DNA of 7,405 nucleotides from DASZGI01 sp035938995 (GTDB lineage: Bacteria > Actinomycetota > Actinomycetes > Streptomycetales > Catenulisporaceae): contig NZ_DASZGI010000179.1 of NCBI RefSeq assembly GCF_035938995.1, positions 1-7,405 of the forward strand, in the 5' to 3' direction. The notes under the pieces were generated by a model, which had not been told where the DNA came from, did no database searches, and saw only the letters and a program-made list of their open reading frames with translations. The first letter of the stretch is position 1. Every line of letters starts with the position of its first letter. Position numbers and translations under genes: made by a program. Shown here one piece after another: positions 1-6,268 of the stretch.

Positions 1-1153
1 CTCCACCGAGAAGCAGGCCGCGACCTGGGACGACCTGCCCGCGGACATCAAGAACACCTACGACAAGCTGGGCATCCCCGAGGCCGAGAAGAACCGGCTG
101 ATCGCGGGGGTCGCGGCGCAGTACGAGTCCGAGGTCGTCTACCACCAGATCCGCGAGGACCTCGAGCAGCAGGGCGTGATCTTCGCCGACACCGATTCAG
201 GTCTGCGGGAGCACGAAGACCTGTTCCGGGAGTACTTCGGCACGGTCATTCCGAGCGGTGACAACAAGTTCGCGGCGCTCAACACGGCCGTGTGGTCCGG
301 CGGTTCGTTCATCTACATCCCCAAGGGCGTCCACGTCGAGATCCCCCTGCAGGCGTACTTCCGCATCAACACCGAGAACATGGGCCAGTTCGAGCGGACG
401 CTGATCATCGCCGACGAGGGTTCGTACGTCCACTACGTCGAGGGCTGCACCGCGCCGGTCTACAGCTCGGACTCGCTGCACTCGGCCGTGGTCGAGATCG
501 TGGTGAAGAAGAACGCCCGGGTGCGCTACACCACGATCCAGAACTGGTCGAACAACGTCTACAACCTGGTCACCAAGCGCGCCGCGGCGCACGAGGGCGC
601 GACCATGGAGTGGATCGACGGCAACCTCGGCTCCAAGGTCACCATGAAGTACCCGGCGGTCTGGCTGCTCGGCGAGCACGCGAAGGGCGAGACCCTGTCC
701 ATCGCCTTCGCCGGCGAGGGCCAGCACCAGGACGCGGGCGCCAAGATGGTGCACGTCGCGCCGTACACCTCGTCGACGATCATCTCCAAGTCGGTGGCGC
801 GCGGCGGCGGCCGCACCTCGTACCGCGGCCTGATCCAGATCCAGGACGGCGCGCACCACTCGAAGTCGAACGTCAAGTGCGACGCGCTGCTGGTGGACAC
901 GATCAGCCGCTCGGACACGTACCCCTACGTGGACGTGCGTGAGGACGACGTGCAGATGGGCCACGAGGCCACCGTCTCCAAGGTCTCCGAGGACCAGTTG
1001 TTCTACCTGATGAGCCGCGGCCTGACCGAGGACGAGGCGATGGCGATGATCGTGCGCGGCTTCGTCGAGCCGATCGCCCGCGAGCTGCCCATGGAGTACG
1101 CGCTGGAACTCAACCGGCTGATCGAGCTGCAGATGGAAGGCGCGGTCGGCTGA
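1..1153 (+). CDS. sufB: SufB, Fe-S cluster assembly scaffold subunit (5' truncated by window edge)
   Basis: SufB is the scaffold subunit of the cytosolic SufBC2D complex, on which Fe-S clusters are built. The reading frame is already open at base 2 and gives 383 residues before the TGA at 1151-1153. Actinobacterial SufB proteins are usually about 470 residues, so roughly 90 N-terminal residues lie outside the window. The GTG at 176 is internal and not a start. Family hallmarks seen are VEGCTAP (Cys codon 446-448, matching the persulfide-accepting Cys of E. coli SufB), VKCDALL (Cys codon 878-880, 28 residues before the His of GHEAT, matching E. coli C405), GHEATVSKVSEDQLFY and SRGLTEDEA near the C-terminus. 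No intein interrupts the visible part, although some mycobacterial SufB proteins carry one. The gene heads the visible SUF operon; a SufR-type regulator may lie upstream but is not in view. Identification is very secure; the residue mapping to E. coli is from memory of the family. Confidence 0.97.
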   Translation, partial: STEKQAATWDDLPADIKNTYDKLGIPEAEKNRLIAGVAAQYESEVVYHQIREDLEQQGVIFADTDSGLREHEDLFREYFGTVIPSGDNKFAALNTAVWSGGSFIYIPKGVHVEIPLQAYFRINTENMGQFERTLIIADEGSYVHYVEGCTAPVYSSDSLHSAVVEIVVKKNARVRYTTIQNWSNNVYNLVTKRAAAHEGATMEWIDGNLGSKVTMKYPAVWLLGEHAKGETLSIAFAGEGQHQDAGAKMVHVAPYTSSTIISKSVARGGGRTSYRGLIQIQDGAHHSKSNVKCDALLVDTISRSDTYPYVDVREDDVQMGHEATVSKVSEDQLFYLMSRGLTEDEAMAMIVRGFVEPIARELPMEYALELNRLIELQMEGAVG

Positions 1154-1201
1154 CCGGCCGGGTACGGCGGGACGCACGAGGACGAGAGACGAAGACGACG
1201 C

Positions 1202-2497
1202 ATGGCTGAGACGAACAAGGGCGCGATGACGGCCGCCGCGGTGACGGTGGCCGGACCCGGGGCGGGCGCGCCGCTGGCCGGGCCCGGCACCGGCAAGACC
1301 CACTCCGAAGTGCTCGCCTCCCGGGGCGAGCGCTTCGCCTCCTACGACCCGGCCGCCTTCCCGGCGCTGACCGGGCGCGAGGAGGACTGGCGCTTCACTC
1401 CGCTGAAGCGGCTGCGCGGGCTGCACGACGGCAGCGCCGCCGCGGACGGCGAGCGCGGCGCGGACAAGGTCGAGCTGAGCCTGCCCGACGGCGTGACCGC
1501 CGAGCAGGTCGGCCGCGACGATCCGCGCGTGGGCAAGGCGGGCGTGCCAGTCGATGTCGCCGCGGCCTGGGCCTTCCAGGAGGCACAGCAGGCCACTGTG
1601 ATCACCGTCCCCAAGGAGCAGGTGCTCACCGAGCCGGTGCGGGTGGAGGTGCGCGCTTTGGGCGGCGTCGGCTTCGCCCACCTGGTCTTCGACGTCAAGC
1701 CGTTCGCCGAGGCTGTCATCGTGCTCGACCACACCGGCTCCGGCGCCCGTGCGGCGATCGTCGACCTGCTGGTCGGCGACGGCGCGAAGGCCACCCTGAT
1801 CTCGGTGCAGGACTGGGACCGCGACGCGGTGCACCTGGCCCAGCAGAACGTGCTGGTCGGCCGGGACGCGACGGTCAAGTCGGTCAACGTCACCTTCGGC
1901 GGCGACCTGGTCCGGCTCATCCCGCAGGTCAGGTACGCCGCTCCCGGCGGCGACGCGGAGCTGCTCGGCCTGTACTTCGCCGATGACGGCCAGCATCTGG
2001 AGCAGCGGCTGTTCGTCGACCACGCGGTCCCGAACTGCCGCTCGCGGGTGACGTACAAGGGTGCGCTCCAAGGCGCCGACGCGCACACCGTCTGGGTCGG
2101 CGACGTGCTGATCCGCGCCGCGGCCGAAGGCACCGACACCTACGAGCTCAACCGCAACCTGGTGCTCACCGACGGCGCCCGCGCCGACTCGGTGCCGAAC
2201 CTGGAGATCGAGACCGGCGAGATCGTCGGCGCCGGCCACGCCTCGGCCACCGGCCGCTTCGACGACGAGCAGCTGTTCTACCTGCAGAGCCGCGGCATCT
2301 CCGAGGACGAGGCGCGGCGGCTGGTGGTGCGCGGCTTCTTCGCGGACGTGATCGCCCGGATCGGAATCCCGGATCTCGAGGAACGGTTGATGCACAAGGT
2401 GGAGACAGAACTGAGCCGCTCCGTGTCCTCCGAAAGCGCGTCATCCGAGGGTGCGTTGTCTGAGGGCGCGTCGGCTGCGCAGGAGGTGCGGGCGTGA
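1202..2497 (+). CDS. sufD: SufD, Fe-S cluster assembly scaffold subunit with repeat-bearing C-terminal tail
   Basis: SufD is the SufB paralogue that pairs with SufB and SufC in the scaffold and supports iron entry at the SufB-SufD interface. The 431-residue product has an Ala/Gly-rich N-terminus (1-33), the conserved actinobacterial GREEDWRFTPL segment (58-68) and a right-handed beta-helix core from about 150 to 345. It ends in the SufBD signature GHASATGRFDDEQLFYLQSRGI (345-366, interrupted here by nothing). H346 aligns with the E. coli SufD interface His (H360); the nearby E. coli Cys is Gly here. Residues 409-423 are three five-residue repeats (SSESA, SSEGA, LSEGA) beyond the usual end. 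The gene starts 48 bp after sufB. That gap is purine-rich (GACGA-like runs) but has no canonical Shine-Dalgarno site, so the ATG at 1226 (residue 9, preceded by AAGGG) is an alternative start. The stop overlaps the next start in GTGA. Confidence 0.95.
   Translation: MAETNKGAMTAAAVTVAGPGAGAPLAGPGTGKTHSEVLASRGERFASYDPAAFPALTGREEDWRFTPLKRLRGLHDGSAAADGERGADKVELSLPDGVTAEQVGRDDPRVGKAGVPVDVAAAWAFQEAQQATVITVPKEQVLTEPVRVEVRALGGVGFAHLVFDVKPFAEAVIVLDHTGSGARAAIVDLLVGDGAKATLISVQDWDRDAVHLAQQNVLVGRDATVKSVNVTFGGDLVRLIPQVRYAAPGGDAELLGLYFADDGQHLEQRLFVDHAVPNCRSRVTYKGALQGADAHTVWVGDVLIRAAAEGTDTYELNRNLVLTDGARADSVPNLEIETGEIVGAGHASATGRFDDEQLFYLQSRGISEDEARRLVVRGFFADVIARIGIPDLEERLMHKVETELSRSVSSESASSEGALSEGASAAQEVRA
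2426..2470 (+). repeat. Three degenerate 15-bp in-frame repeats encoding SSE(S/G)A units at the SufD C-terminus
   Basis: Units lie at 2426-2440 (SSESA), 2441-2455 (SSEGA) and 2456-2470 (LSEGA). The second and third units match at 11 of 15 bases and at four of five residues. The tract is acidic and serine-rich, predicted disordered by composition, and sits between the SufBD fold and the AGGAGG site that serves the next gene. It uses more A/T-ending codons than the rest of sufD. Whether it has a function or is simply a recent slippage expansion cannot be told from the sequence. Confidence 0.7.
2481..2486 (+). promoter_or_regulatory. Shine-Dalgarno site for the Rieske ferredoxin gene
   Basis: A perfect AGGAGG lies inside the last codons of sufD, seven bases before the GTG at 2494. 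It settles the GTG start for the Rieske gene and fits translational coupling across the 4-bp GTGA overlap with the sufD stop. Confidence 0.8.
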
Positions 2498-2829
2498 GCG
2501 CGACCGAACCGATCTGGCAGCCGATCGGTGAACTGGCCGACTTCGAGCCCGACAAGCCCGAGGCCGTGGACGTCGACGGCACCCCGGTCGCCGTGGTGCG
2601 CACTACCGCCGGCCAGGTCTACGCGATCCACGACGTCTGCTCGCACGCCAGCGTCGCCCTGTCCGAGGGCGAAGTGATCGACGGCGAGATCGAGTGCTGG
2701 CTGCACGGCTCGACCTTCTCCCTGGCCGACGGCAAGCCCAGGTCCCTGCCCGCCGTCGACCCCGTCCCCGTCTACCCCGTCAAGATCGAAGGCGACAACG
2801 TCTACGTCGCCGTCAATGTGGAGCTGTAA
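2494..2829 (+). CDS. Rieske-type [2Fe-2S] ferredoxin encoded inside the SUF operon
   Basis: This is a 111-residue, single-domain Rieske protein with no signal peptide or membrane segment, so it is probably a soluble cytosolic electron carrier. The cluster ligands are visible as C49-x-H51 and C68-x-x-H71, separated by 16 residues, followed by G72 and the usual F-S-L-A-D-G strand. The extra disulfide cysteines of bc1-type Rieske proteins are absent, so it belongs with dioxygenase-ferredoxin-like (HcaC/NirD-like) proteins. It overlaps sufD by 4 bp and ends 6 bp before sufC. Such a gene recurs in actinobacterial suf operons. It is usually annotated as a dioxygenase ferredoxin subunit, which the context does not support because no oxygenase or reductase is nearby. 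A redox role in Fe-S assembly, or a client that needs the cluster, is inference. The fold call is secure; its role is unknown. Confidence 0.93.
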   Translation: MSATEPIWQPIGELADFEPDKPEAVDVDGTPVAVVRTTAGQVYAIHDVCSHASVALSEGEVIDGEIECWLHGSTFSLADGKPRSLPAVDPVPVYPVKIEGDNVYVAVNVEL

Positions 2830-2835
2830 GAACCC

Positions 2836-3600
2836 ATGGCCACTCTCGAAATCCGCGACCTGCACGTCTCCGTCGACGCCGAAGGCGCTCCCAAGGAGAT
2901 CCTGCGCGGGGTCGACCTGACTGTGAAGCAGGGCGAGACCCACGCGATCATGGGCCCGAACGGCTCCGGCAAGTCCACCCTCGCCTACTCGATCGCCGGG
3001 CACCCCAAGTACCAGGTCACCCAGGGCCAGGTGCTCCTTGACGGCGAGGACGTGCTGGCCATGACCGTGGACGAGCGCGCCCGCGCCGGCCTGTTCCTGG
3101 CCATGCAGTACCCGGTCGAGGTCCCCGGTGTCTCGGTGTCCAACTTCCTGCGCACCGCCGCGACCGCGATCCGGGGCGAGGCGCCGAAGCTGCGCACCTG
3201 GGTCAAAGAGGTCAACGAGGCCATGACGCGCCTCCAGGTGGACCCGGCCTTCTCCGAGCGCTCGGTCAACGAGGGCTTCTCCGGCGGCGAGAAGAAGCGC
3301 CACGAGATCCTGCAACTCGAGCTGCTGAAGCCGAAGATCGCGCTGCTCGACGAGACCGACTCCGGCCTCGACGTCGACGCGCTGCGGATCGTGGCCGAAG
3401 GGGTCAACCGGGTGCGCGCCACCGGCGAGGTCGGCACCGTGCTGATCACCCACTACACCCGGATCCTGCGCTACATCGAGCCGGACTACGTGCACGTGTT
3501 CGCCGGCGGGCGGATCGTCGAGTCCGGTGGCCCGGAACTGGCCGGGCGCCTGGAAGCCGAGGGCTACGAGAAGTACACCGGCGTCAAGGAAGCGGCCTGA
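2836..3600 (+). CDS. sufC: SufC, ABC-type ATPase of the Fe-S assembly complex
   Basis: SufC is the soluble ABC ATPase whose ATP-driven dimerisation remodels SufB-SufD during cluster assembly; it has no transmembrane partner. The 254-residue product has the usual family length. Visible motifs are Walker A GPNGSGKST (40-48), Q-loop Q91 in AMQYP, signature FSGGEKKR (148-155), Walker B with the SufC-typical IALLDETDSGLD (168-179, catalytic E173) and the switch His H206 in ITHYTR. The ETDSGLD form separates SufC from transporter ATPases. The ATG lies 6 bp after the Rieske stop. Only a distant GGAG (2820-2823) precedes it, so coupling to the upstream gene is likely. Its stop is one base before the sufS start. 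Confidence 0.98.
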   Translation: MATLEIRDLHVSVDAEGAPKEILRGVDLTVKQGETHAIMGPNGSGKSTLAYSIAGHPKYQVTQGQVLLDGEDVLAMTVDERARAGLFLAMQYPVEVPGVSVSNFLRTAATAIRGEAPKLRTWVKEVNEAMTRLQVDPAFSERSVNEGFSGGEKKRHEILQLELLKPKIALLDETDSGLDVDALRIVAEGVNRVRATGEVGTVLITHYTRILRYIEPDYVHVFAGGRIVESGGPELAGRLEAEGYEKYTGVKEAA

Positions 3601-3601
3601 C

Positions 3602-4858
3602 ATGGCGATCGACGTGGAGCTGGTCCGCAAGGACTTCCCGATCCTGGAGCGGCGCGTCCGCGACGGCAAGCCCCTGGTCTACCTGGACTCGGCGGCCTCC
3701 TCGCAGAAGCCGCGCCAGGTCATCGACGCGATGAGCACCTACTACGAGCGGCACCACTCGAACGTCCACCGCGGCGTGCACACGCTCGCGGAGGAAGCCA
3801 CCGCGATGTACGAGGGCGCCCGCGAGAAGGTGGCCCGGTTCATCAACGCCGACCCGCGCGAGGTGATCTTCACCAAGAACTCCTCCGAGGCGCTGAACCT
3901 GGTCTCCAACGTGCTCGGCTGGGCCGGCGACCCGTACGGCATCGGGCGCGGCGACCGGGTGGTCATCACCCAGATGGAGCACCACTCCAACATCGTGCCC
4001 TGGCAGCTGACCGCGCAGCGCACCGGCGCGGAGCTCAAGTGGCTGGGCCTGACCGACGACGGCCGGCTGGACCTTTCCAACCTCGACGAGATCGTGAACG
4101 AGCAGACCAAGGTCGTCGCGGTCGTGCACGTCTCCAACATCCTCGGCACCCTCAACCCGGTCGAGCGGATCGCCCGCCGCGCCCATGAGGTCGGCGCGCT
4201 GTTCGTGTTGGACGCCTCGCAGTCCGCCCCGCACCTGCCGCTGGACGTGCGGGAGCTGGGCGCCGACTTCGTCGCGTTCACCGGGCACAAGATGCTCGGC
4301 CCGACCGGCATCGGCGTGCTGTGGGGCCGCGCGGACCTGCTCGAGGAGCTGCCCCCGTTCCTCGGCGGCGGCGAGATGATCGAGATCGTCGAGATGGAGG
4401 CCTCGACCTACGCGCCGATCCCGCACAAGTACGAGGCGGGCACCCCGCCGATCGCCGAGGCGGTCGGGCTCGGTGCGGCCGTGGACTACCTGAACGAGCT
4501 GGGCATGGAGAACGTCGCCGCGCACGAGCGCGAGATCGTCGAGTACGCGCTCGACCAGCTCAAGGCGGTCGAAGGGCTCACGCTGATCGGCCCGCAGACC
4601 GCGCAGGACCACGGCGCCGCGATCTCGTTCACGCTCAACTCGCCGGCGCTCGGCGCGATCCACCCGCACGATGTCGGCCAGGTGCTCGACGAGCAGGGCA
4701 TCGCCGTGCGGGTCGGGCAGCACTGCGCCCGCCCGGTATGCAAGCGCTACGGCGTGGCGGCCACCACCCGCGCCTCGTTCTCGGTCTACTCGACCAAGGC
4801 CGACGTGGACGCGCTCGTGGAAGGTCTGGAGCACGTCAAGCGTTTCTTCGGAGCGTGA
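3602..4858 (+). CDS. sufS: SufS, group II cysteine desulfurase
   Basis: SufS is a PLP-dependent enzyme that converts L-cysteine to L-alanine and passes the sulfur, as a persulfide, to SufU. The 418-residue product has the PLP-binding Lys K230 in FTGHKMLGPTG, the cofactor-contacting EHHSN segment (126-130) and D204/Q207. The catalytic Cys C375 lies in RVGQHCARP, the short-loop form of type II desulfurases. H356, in HPHD 19 residues before C375, matches the B. subtilis SufS His (H342) that takes part in the zinc-ligand swap with SufU. The ATG at 3602 is chosen because homology begins there, AAGGAAG at 3586-3592 lies nine bases upstream, and only one base separates it from the sufC stop. An in-frame GTG at 3527 would add 25 residues inside sufC with no resemblance to the family. 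Confidence 0.97.
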   Translation: MAIDVELVRKDFPILERRVRDGKPLVYLDSAASSQKPRQVIDAMSTYYERHHSNVHRGVHTLAEEATAMYEGAREKVARFINADPREVIFTKNSSEALNLVSNVLGWAGDPYGIGRGDRVVITQMEHHSNIVPWQLTAQRTGAELKWLGLTDDGRLDLSNLDEIVNEQTKVVAVVHVSNILGTLNPVERIARRAHEVGALFVLDASQSAPHLPLDVRELGADFVAFTGHKMLGPTGIGVLWGRADLLEELPPFLGGGEMIEIVEMEASTYAPIPHKYEAGTPPIAEAVGLGAAVDYLNELGMENVAAHEREIVEYALDQLKAVEGLTLIGPQTAQDHGAAISFTLNSPALGAIHPHDVGQVLDEQGIAVRVGQHCARPVCKRYGVAATTRASFSVYSTKADVDALVEGLEHVKRFFGA

Positions 4859-4864
4859 TGACAG

Positions 4865-5341
4865 ATGCAGCTTGAGTCGATGTACCGGGAGATCATCCTG
4901 GACCACTACCGCAACCCGCACCACAAGGGGCTGCGCGACGGGTACCGGGCCGAGGTCCACCACGTCAACCCGACCTGCGGCGACGAGGTGACGCTGCGGG
5001 TGCACCTGTCCGACGCGTCGCTGGGCGAGGCCGCGGTGATCGAGGACGTCTCGTACGAGTCGCAGGGCTGCTCGATCTCGCAGGCCTCGGCCTCGGTGCT
5101 GACCGACCTGGTGATCGGCAAGAAGGTCGGCGAGGCGCTGGGGATCCAGGAGAAGTTCCTGGAGCTCATGCAGTCCAAGGGCGAGTCGGCCGGTGACGAG
5201 GACGTGCTCGAGGACGCCGTCGCCTTCGCCGGGGTGTCGAAGTTCCCGGCGCGGGTCAAGTGCGCGCTGTTGTCCTGGATGGCGCTCAAAGATGCCACCG
5301 CACAGGCTCTGGCCGCGGAAGGAGTCAAGAACCATGGCTGA
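4865..5341 (+). CDS. sufU: SufU, zinc-dependent sulfurtransferase partner of SufS
   Basis: SufU belongs to the IscU fold but acts, as shown for B. subtilis, as the zinc-bound sulfur acceptor for SufS rather than as the main scaffold. The 158-residue product carries the ligand set C38 and D40 (PTCGDE), C69 (QGCSIS) and C133 (RVKCALLSW). It also has the extra segment before the last Cys (about 104-122) that separates SufU from IscU. The SufU-specific D40 is kept, and there is no Lys-Cys IscU-type ending. The ATG lies 6 bp after sufS, with a GGAG at 4850-4853 eleven bases upstream. The stop overlaps sufT by 8 bp. No SufE-like gene is present, which fits the SufS/SufU pairing. Confidence 0.97.
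   Translation: MQLESMYREIILDHYRNPHHKGLRDGYRAEVHHVNPTCGDEVTLRVHLSDASLGEAAVIEDVSYESQGCSISQASASVLTDLVIGKKVGEALGIQEKFLELMQSKGESAGDEDVLEDAVAFAGVSKFPARVKCALLSWMALKDATAQALAAEGVKNHG
5317..5324 (+). promoter_or_regulatory. Shine-Dalgarno site for sufT
   Basis: GGAAGGAG lies inside the end of sufU, nine bases before the ATG at 5334. It supports that ATG as the sufT start rather than any upstream in-frame start. Confidence 0.75.
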
Positions 5342-5651
5342 CGTCGCTGAGCTGGACGAGGTCACCGAGAACCTCAAGGACGTCGTCGACCCCGAACTGG
5401 GCATCAACGTCGTGGACCTCGGCCTGGTCTACGGCCTGACCGTGGACGACGCGAACGTCGCGGTCATCGACATGACCCTGACCTCGGCGGCCTGCCCGCT
5501 GCAGGATGTGATCGAGGACCAGATCCGCACCGCGCTGGACGGCCTGGTCGCGGACTTCCGGGTGAACTGGGTCTGGATGCCGCCGTGGGGCCCGGACAAG
5601 ATCACCGACGACGGGCGCGAGCAGCTGCGGGCTCTGGGCTTCAACGTCTGA
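5334..5651 (+). CDS. sufT: SufT, MIP18/DUF59-family Fe-S maturation factor
   Basis: SufT-type proteins help deliver or mature Fe-S clusters, especially under high demand; the family also includes eukaryotic CIA2/MIP18 and PaaD. The 105-residue product is a bare DUF59 domain. It has DPELGINVVDLGLVYGL (19-35), the TLTSAACPL strand with the conserved Cys C54 and the PPWGPDKIT...GREQLRALGF ending (83-103). The start at 5334 overlaps sufU by 8 bp and has a strong ribosome-binding site. An in-frame start at 5193 would lie inside sufU and add unrelated sequence. This is the last gene of the operon, and its stop codon is part of the downstream repeat array. Family assignment is secure; the exact client proteins are unknown. 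Confidence 0.94.
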   Translation: MADVAELDEVTENLKDVVDPELGINVVDLGLVYGLTVDDANVAVIDMTLTSAACPLQDVIEDQIRTALDGLVADFRVNWVWMPPWGPDKITDDGREQLRALGFNV

Positions 5652-5714
5652 CACTGAGCTTTGATCTGACACCGGGTTTAATCTGACACTGGGTTTTGGT
5701 GCGGCATGGGGTTT
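5647..5714 (+). repeat. Degenerate direct repeat array (17-18 bp unit, 3-4 copies) after sufT
   Basis: Clear copies begin at 5647 (tctgacactgagctttga), 5665 (tctgacaccgggtttaa) and 5682 (tctgacactgggttttgg). A weaker fourth copy at 5700-5714 (tgcggcatggggttt) matches 10 of 15 bases. The first copy includes the sufT stop codon. GC content over 5652-5701 is 24 of 50, well below the flanking genes. No stable stem-loop with a T-run is apparent, so this is not an obvious terminator. It could be a transcription-factor binding array, a slippage product or a decayed mobile repeat. Confidence 0.65.
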
Positions 5715-5724
5715 CAACGTCTGA
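5709..5724 (+). repeat. Near-exact copy of the sufT 3' end
   Basis: gggtttcaacgtctga at 5709-5724 matches gggcttcaacgtctga at 5636-5651 (the last codons and stop of sufT) at 15 of 16 bases, 73 bp downstream. It brackets the repeat array, which suggests that a duplication beginning at the sufT stop created this gap. Confidence 0.7.
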
Positions 5725-5733
5725 GCGGTCAGG

Positions 5734-5762
5734 CTGATTCTGTCGGGGCCTGCCTCTAGCGT
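5734..5762 (+). promoter_or_regulatory. Putative leaderless promoter for the VOC gene
   Basis: TAGCGT at 5757-5762 fits the actinobacterial TAnnnT -10 element and ends seven bases before the ATG at 5770, so transcription would begin at or next to the start codon. A weak -35 candidate, CTGATT at 5734-5739, lies 17 bases upstream. No Shine-Dalgarno site precedes the ATG, as expected for a leaderless message. This is inference from motif and spacing only. Confidence 0.4.
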
Positions 5763-5769
5763 GTGCTGC

Positions 5770-6225
5770 ATGGTCAGTGACTTCCAAGTTGTTTTCGACT
5801 GCGCGGACCCGCGGGGGCTCAGCGCGTTCTGGTCCAAGGCCCTCGGCTACGAGGAAGAGCCGCCGCCCACGGGTTTCGACTCCTGGGAGGCGGCCCTCAC
5901 GGCCTGGAAGATCCCGGAGGAGGACTGGAACAAGCTGGCCGCCGTGGTGCCGCCGGGCTTCGAGCCGGGGGTGGGCGGCGGTCCGCGGCCCCGGCTTCTG
6001 TTCATGCGGGTGCCCGAGGGCAAGGCCGTGAAGAACCGCCTCCACCTGGACATCAGCGCCGGAGGAACCAGGGCCGACCCGCCGGCGGAGCGATGGGAGA
6101 AGGTTCTCGCCAAGGTGTCCGAGCTCGAGGGGTACGGCGCGAAACGGATCCAGGAGTTCGAGGAGTACGGCTCCCGGTGGATCGTGATGAACGACCCCGA
6201 GGGCAACGAGTTCTGCGTGCACTGA
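5770..6225 (+). CDS. VOC-superfamily (glyoxalase/bleomycin-resistance fold) protein
   Basis: This is a small soluble protein of 151 residues with the paired beta-alpha-beta-beta-beta pattern of the vicinal oxygen chelate superfamily. The N-terminal module is VVFDCADPRGLSAFWSKALGY (7-27), with Asp at the usual first-ligand position. RLHLDI carries H92 and MNDPEGNEFCV carries E147, candidate metal ligands. Substrate cannot be inferred: the subgroup is usually annotated only as VOC family or glyoxalase-like. The start is set at the ATG (5770), which fits a leaderless promoter; an in-frame GTG at 5761 would add MCC. The gene is separated from sufT by a 118-bp gap with repeats, so it is probably not part of the SUF operon. 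It converges on the minus-strand protease gene with only 29 bp between the two stops. Confidence 0.88.
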   Translation: MVSDFQVVFDCADPRGLSAFWSKALGYEEEPPPTGFDSWEAALTAWKIPEEDWNKLAAVVPPGFEPGVGGGPRPRLLFMRVPEGKAVKNRLHLDISAGGTRADPPAERWEKVLAKVSELEGYGAKRIQEFEEYGSRWIVMNDPEGNEFCVH

Positions 6226-6240
6226 AGTCCCGCGGACCTC

Positions 6241-6268
6241 TTACACCGCGGTGATTACACCCCGGTGA
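6241..6268. repeat. Tandem 14-bp duplication spanning the protease stop codon
   Basis: ttacaccgcggtga (6241-6254) is followed directly by ttacaccccggtga (6255-6268), identical at 13 of 14 bases. On the minus strand the second block encodes the final residues and TAA of the protease, and the first repeats that end including a second TAA just outside the gene. Each block is nearly self-complementary; the first contains the perfect palindrome CACCGCGGTG at 6244-6253. Lying between convergent genes, it may act as a weak bidirectional stop signal, though it lacks T-runs. Confidence 0.75.

Noticed and set aside
443..460. Possible intein insertion site in sufB
   Set aside because: The VEGCTAP segment is uninterrupted, and the frame runs through the visible part of the gene at the expected length.
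3527..3601. Upstream in-frame GTG start for sufS
   Set aside because: The added 25 residues lie inside sufC and have no family similarity. The ATG at 3602 has AAGGAAG nine bases upstream and matches where SufS homology begins.
197..3669. Very long minus-strand open frames opposite sufB, sufD and sufC (732 and 463 residues)
   Set aside because: They are antisense to well-identified genes, rich in Arg/Asp/Val/His/Gly from high-GC codon complementarity, and contain no recognisable domain. Open antisense frames are expected at this GC content.
4858..4875. ATG overlapping the sufS stop (ATGA at 4858)
   Set aside because: It gives only five residues (MTDAA) before a stop; the SufU frame starts at 4865.
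5193..5333. Upstream in-frame start for sufT inside sufU
   Set aside because: The extension is a shadow of sufU. GGAAGGAG directly before the ATG at 5334 and the DUF59 boundaries support the shorter protein.
3584..5407. 607-residue minus-strand open frame opposite sufS and sufU
   Set aside because: It is fully antisense to two conserved genes, with shadow-type composition and no motif or ribosome-binding signal.
5721..5737. Small inverted repeats CTGAGCGGTCAG and TCAGGCTGA as an operator for the VOC gene
   Set aside because: The arms are only four bases long and overlap each other; this level of symmetry is expected by chance.
6227..6253. Short inverted repeats GTCC-CGC-GGAC and CACCGCGGTG as a terminator pair
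   Set aside because: Stems are only four to five base pairs with almost no loop in the second and no T-run, so a terminator call is not supported; the region is recorded as a repeat instead.
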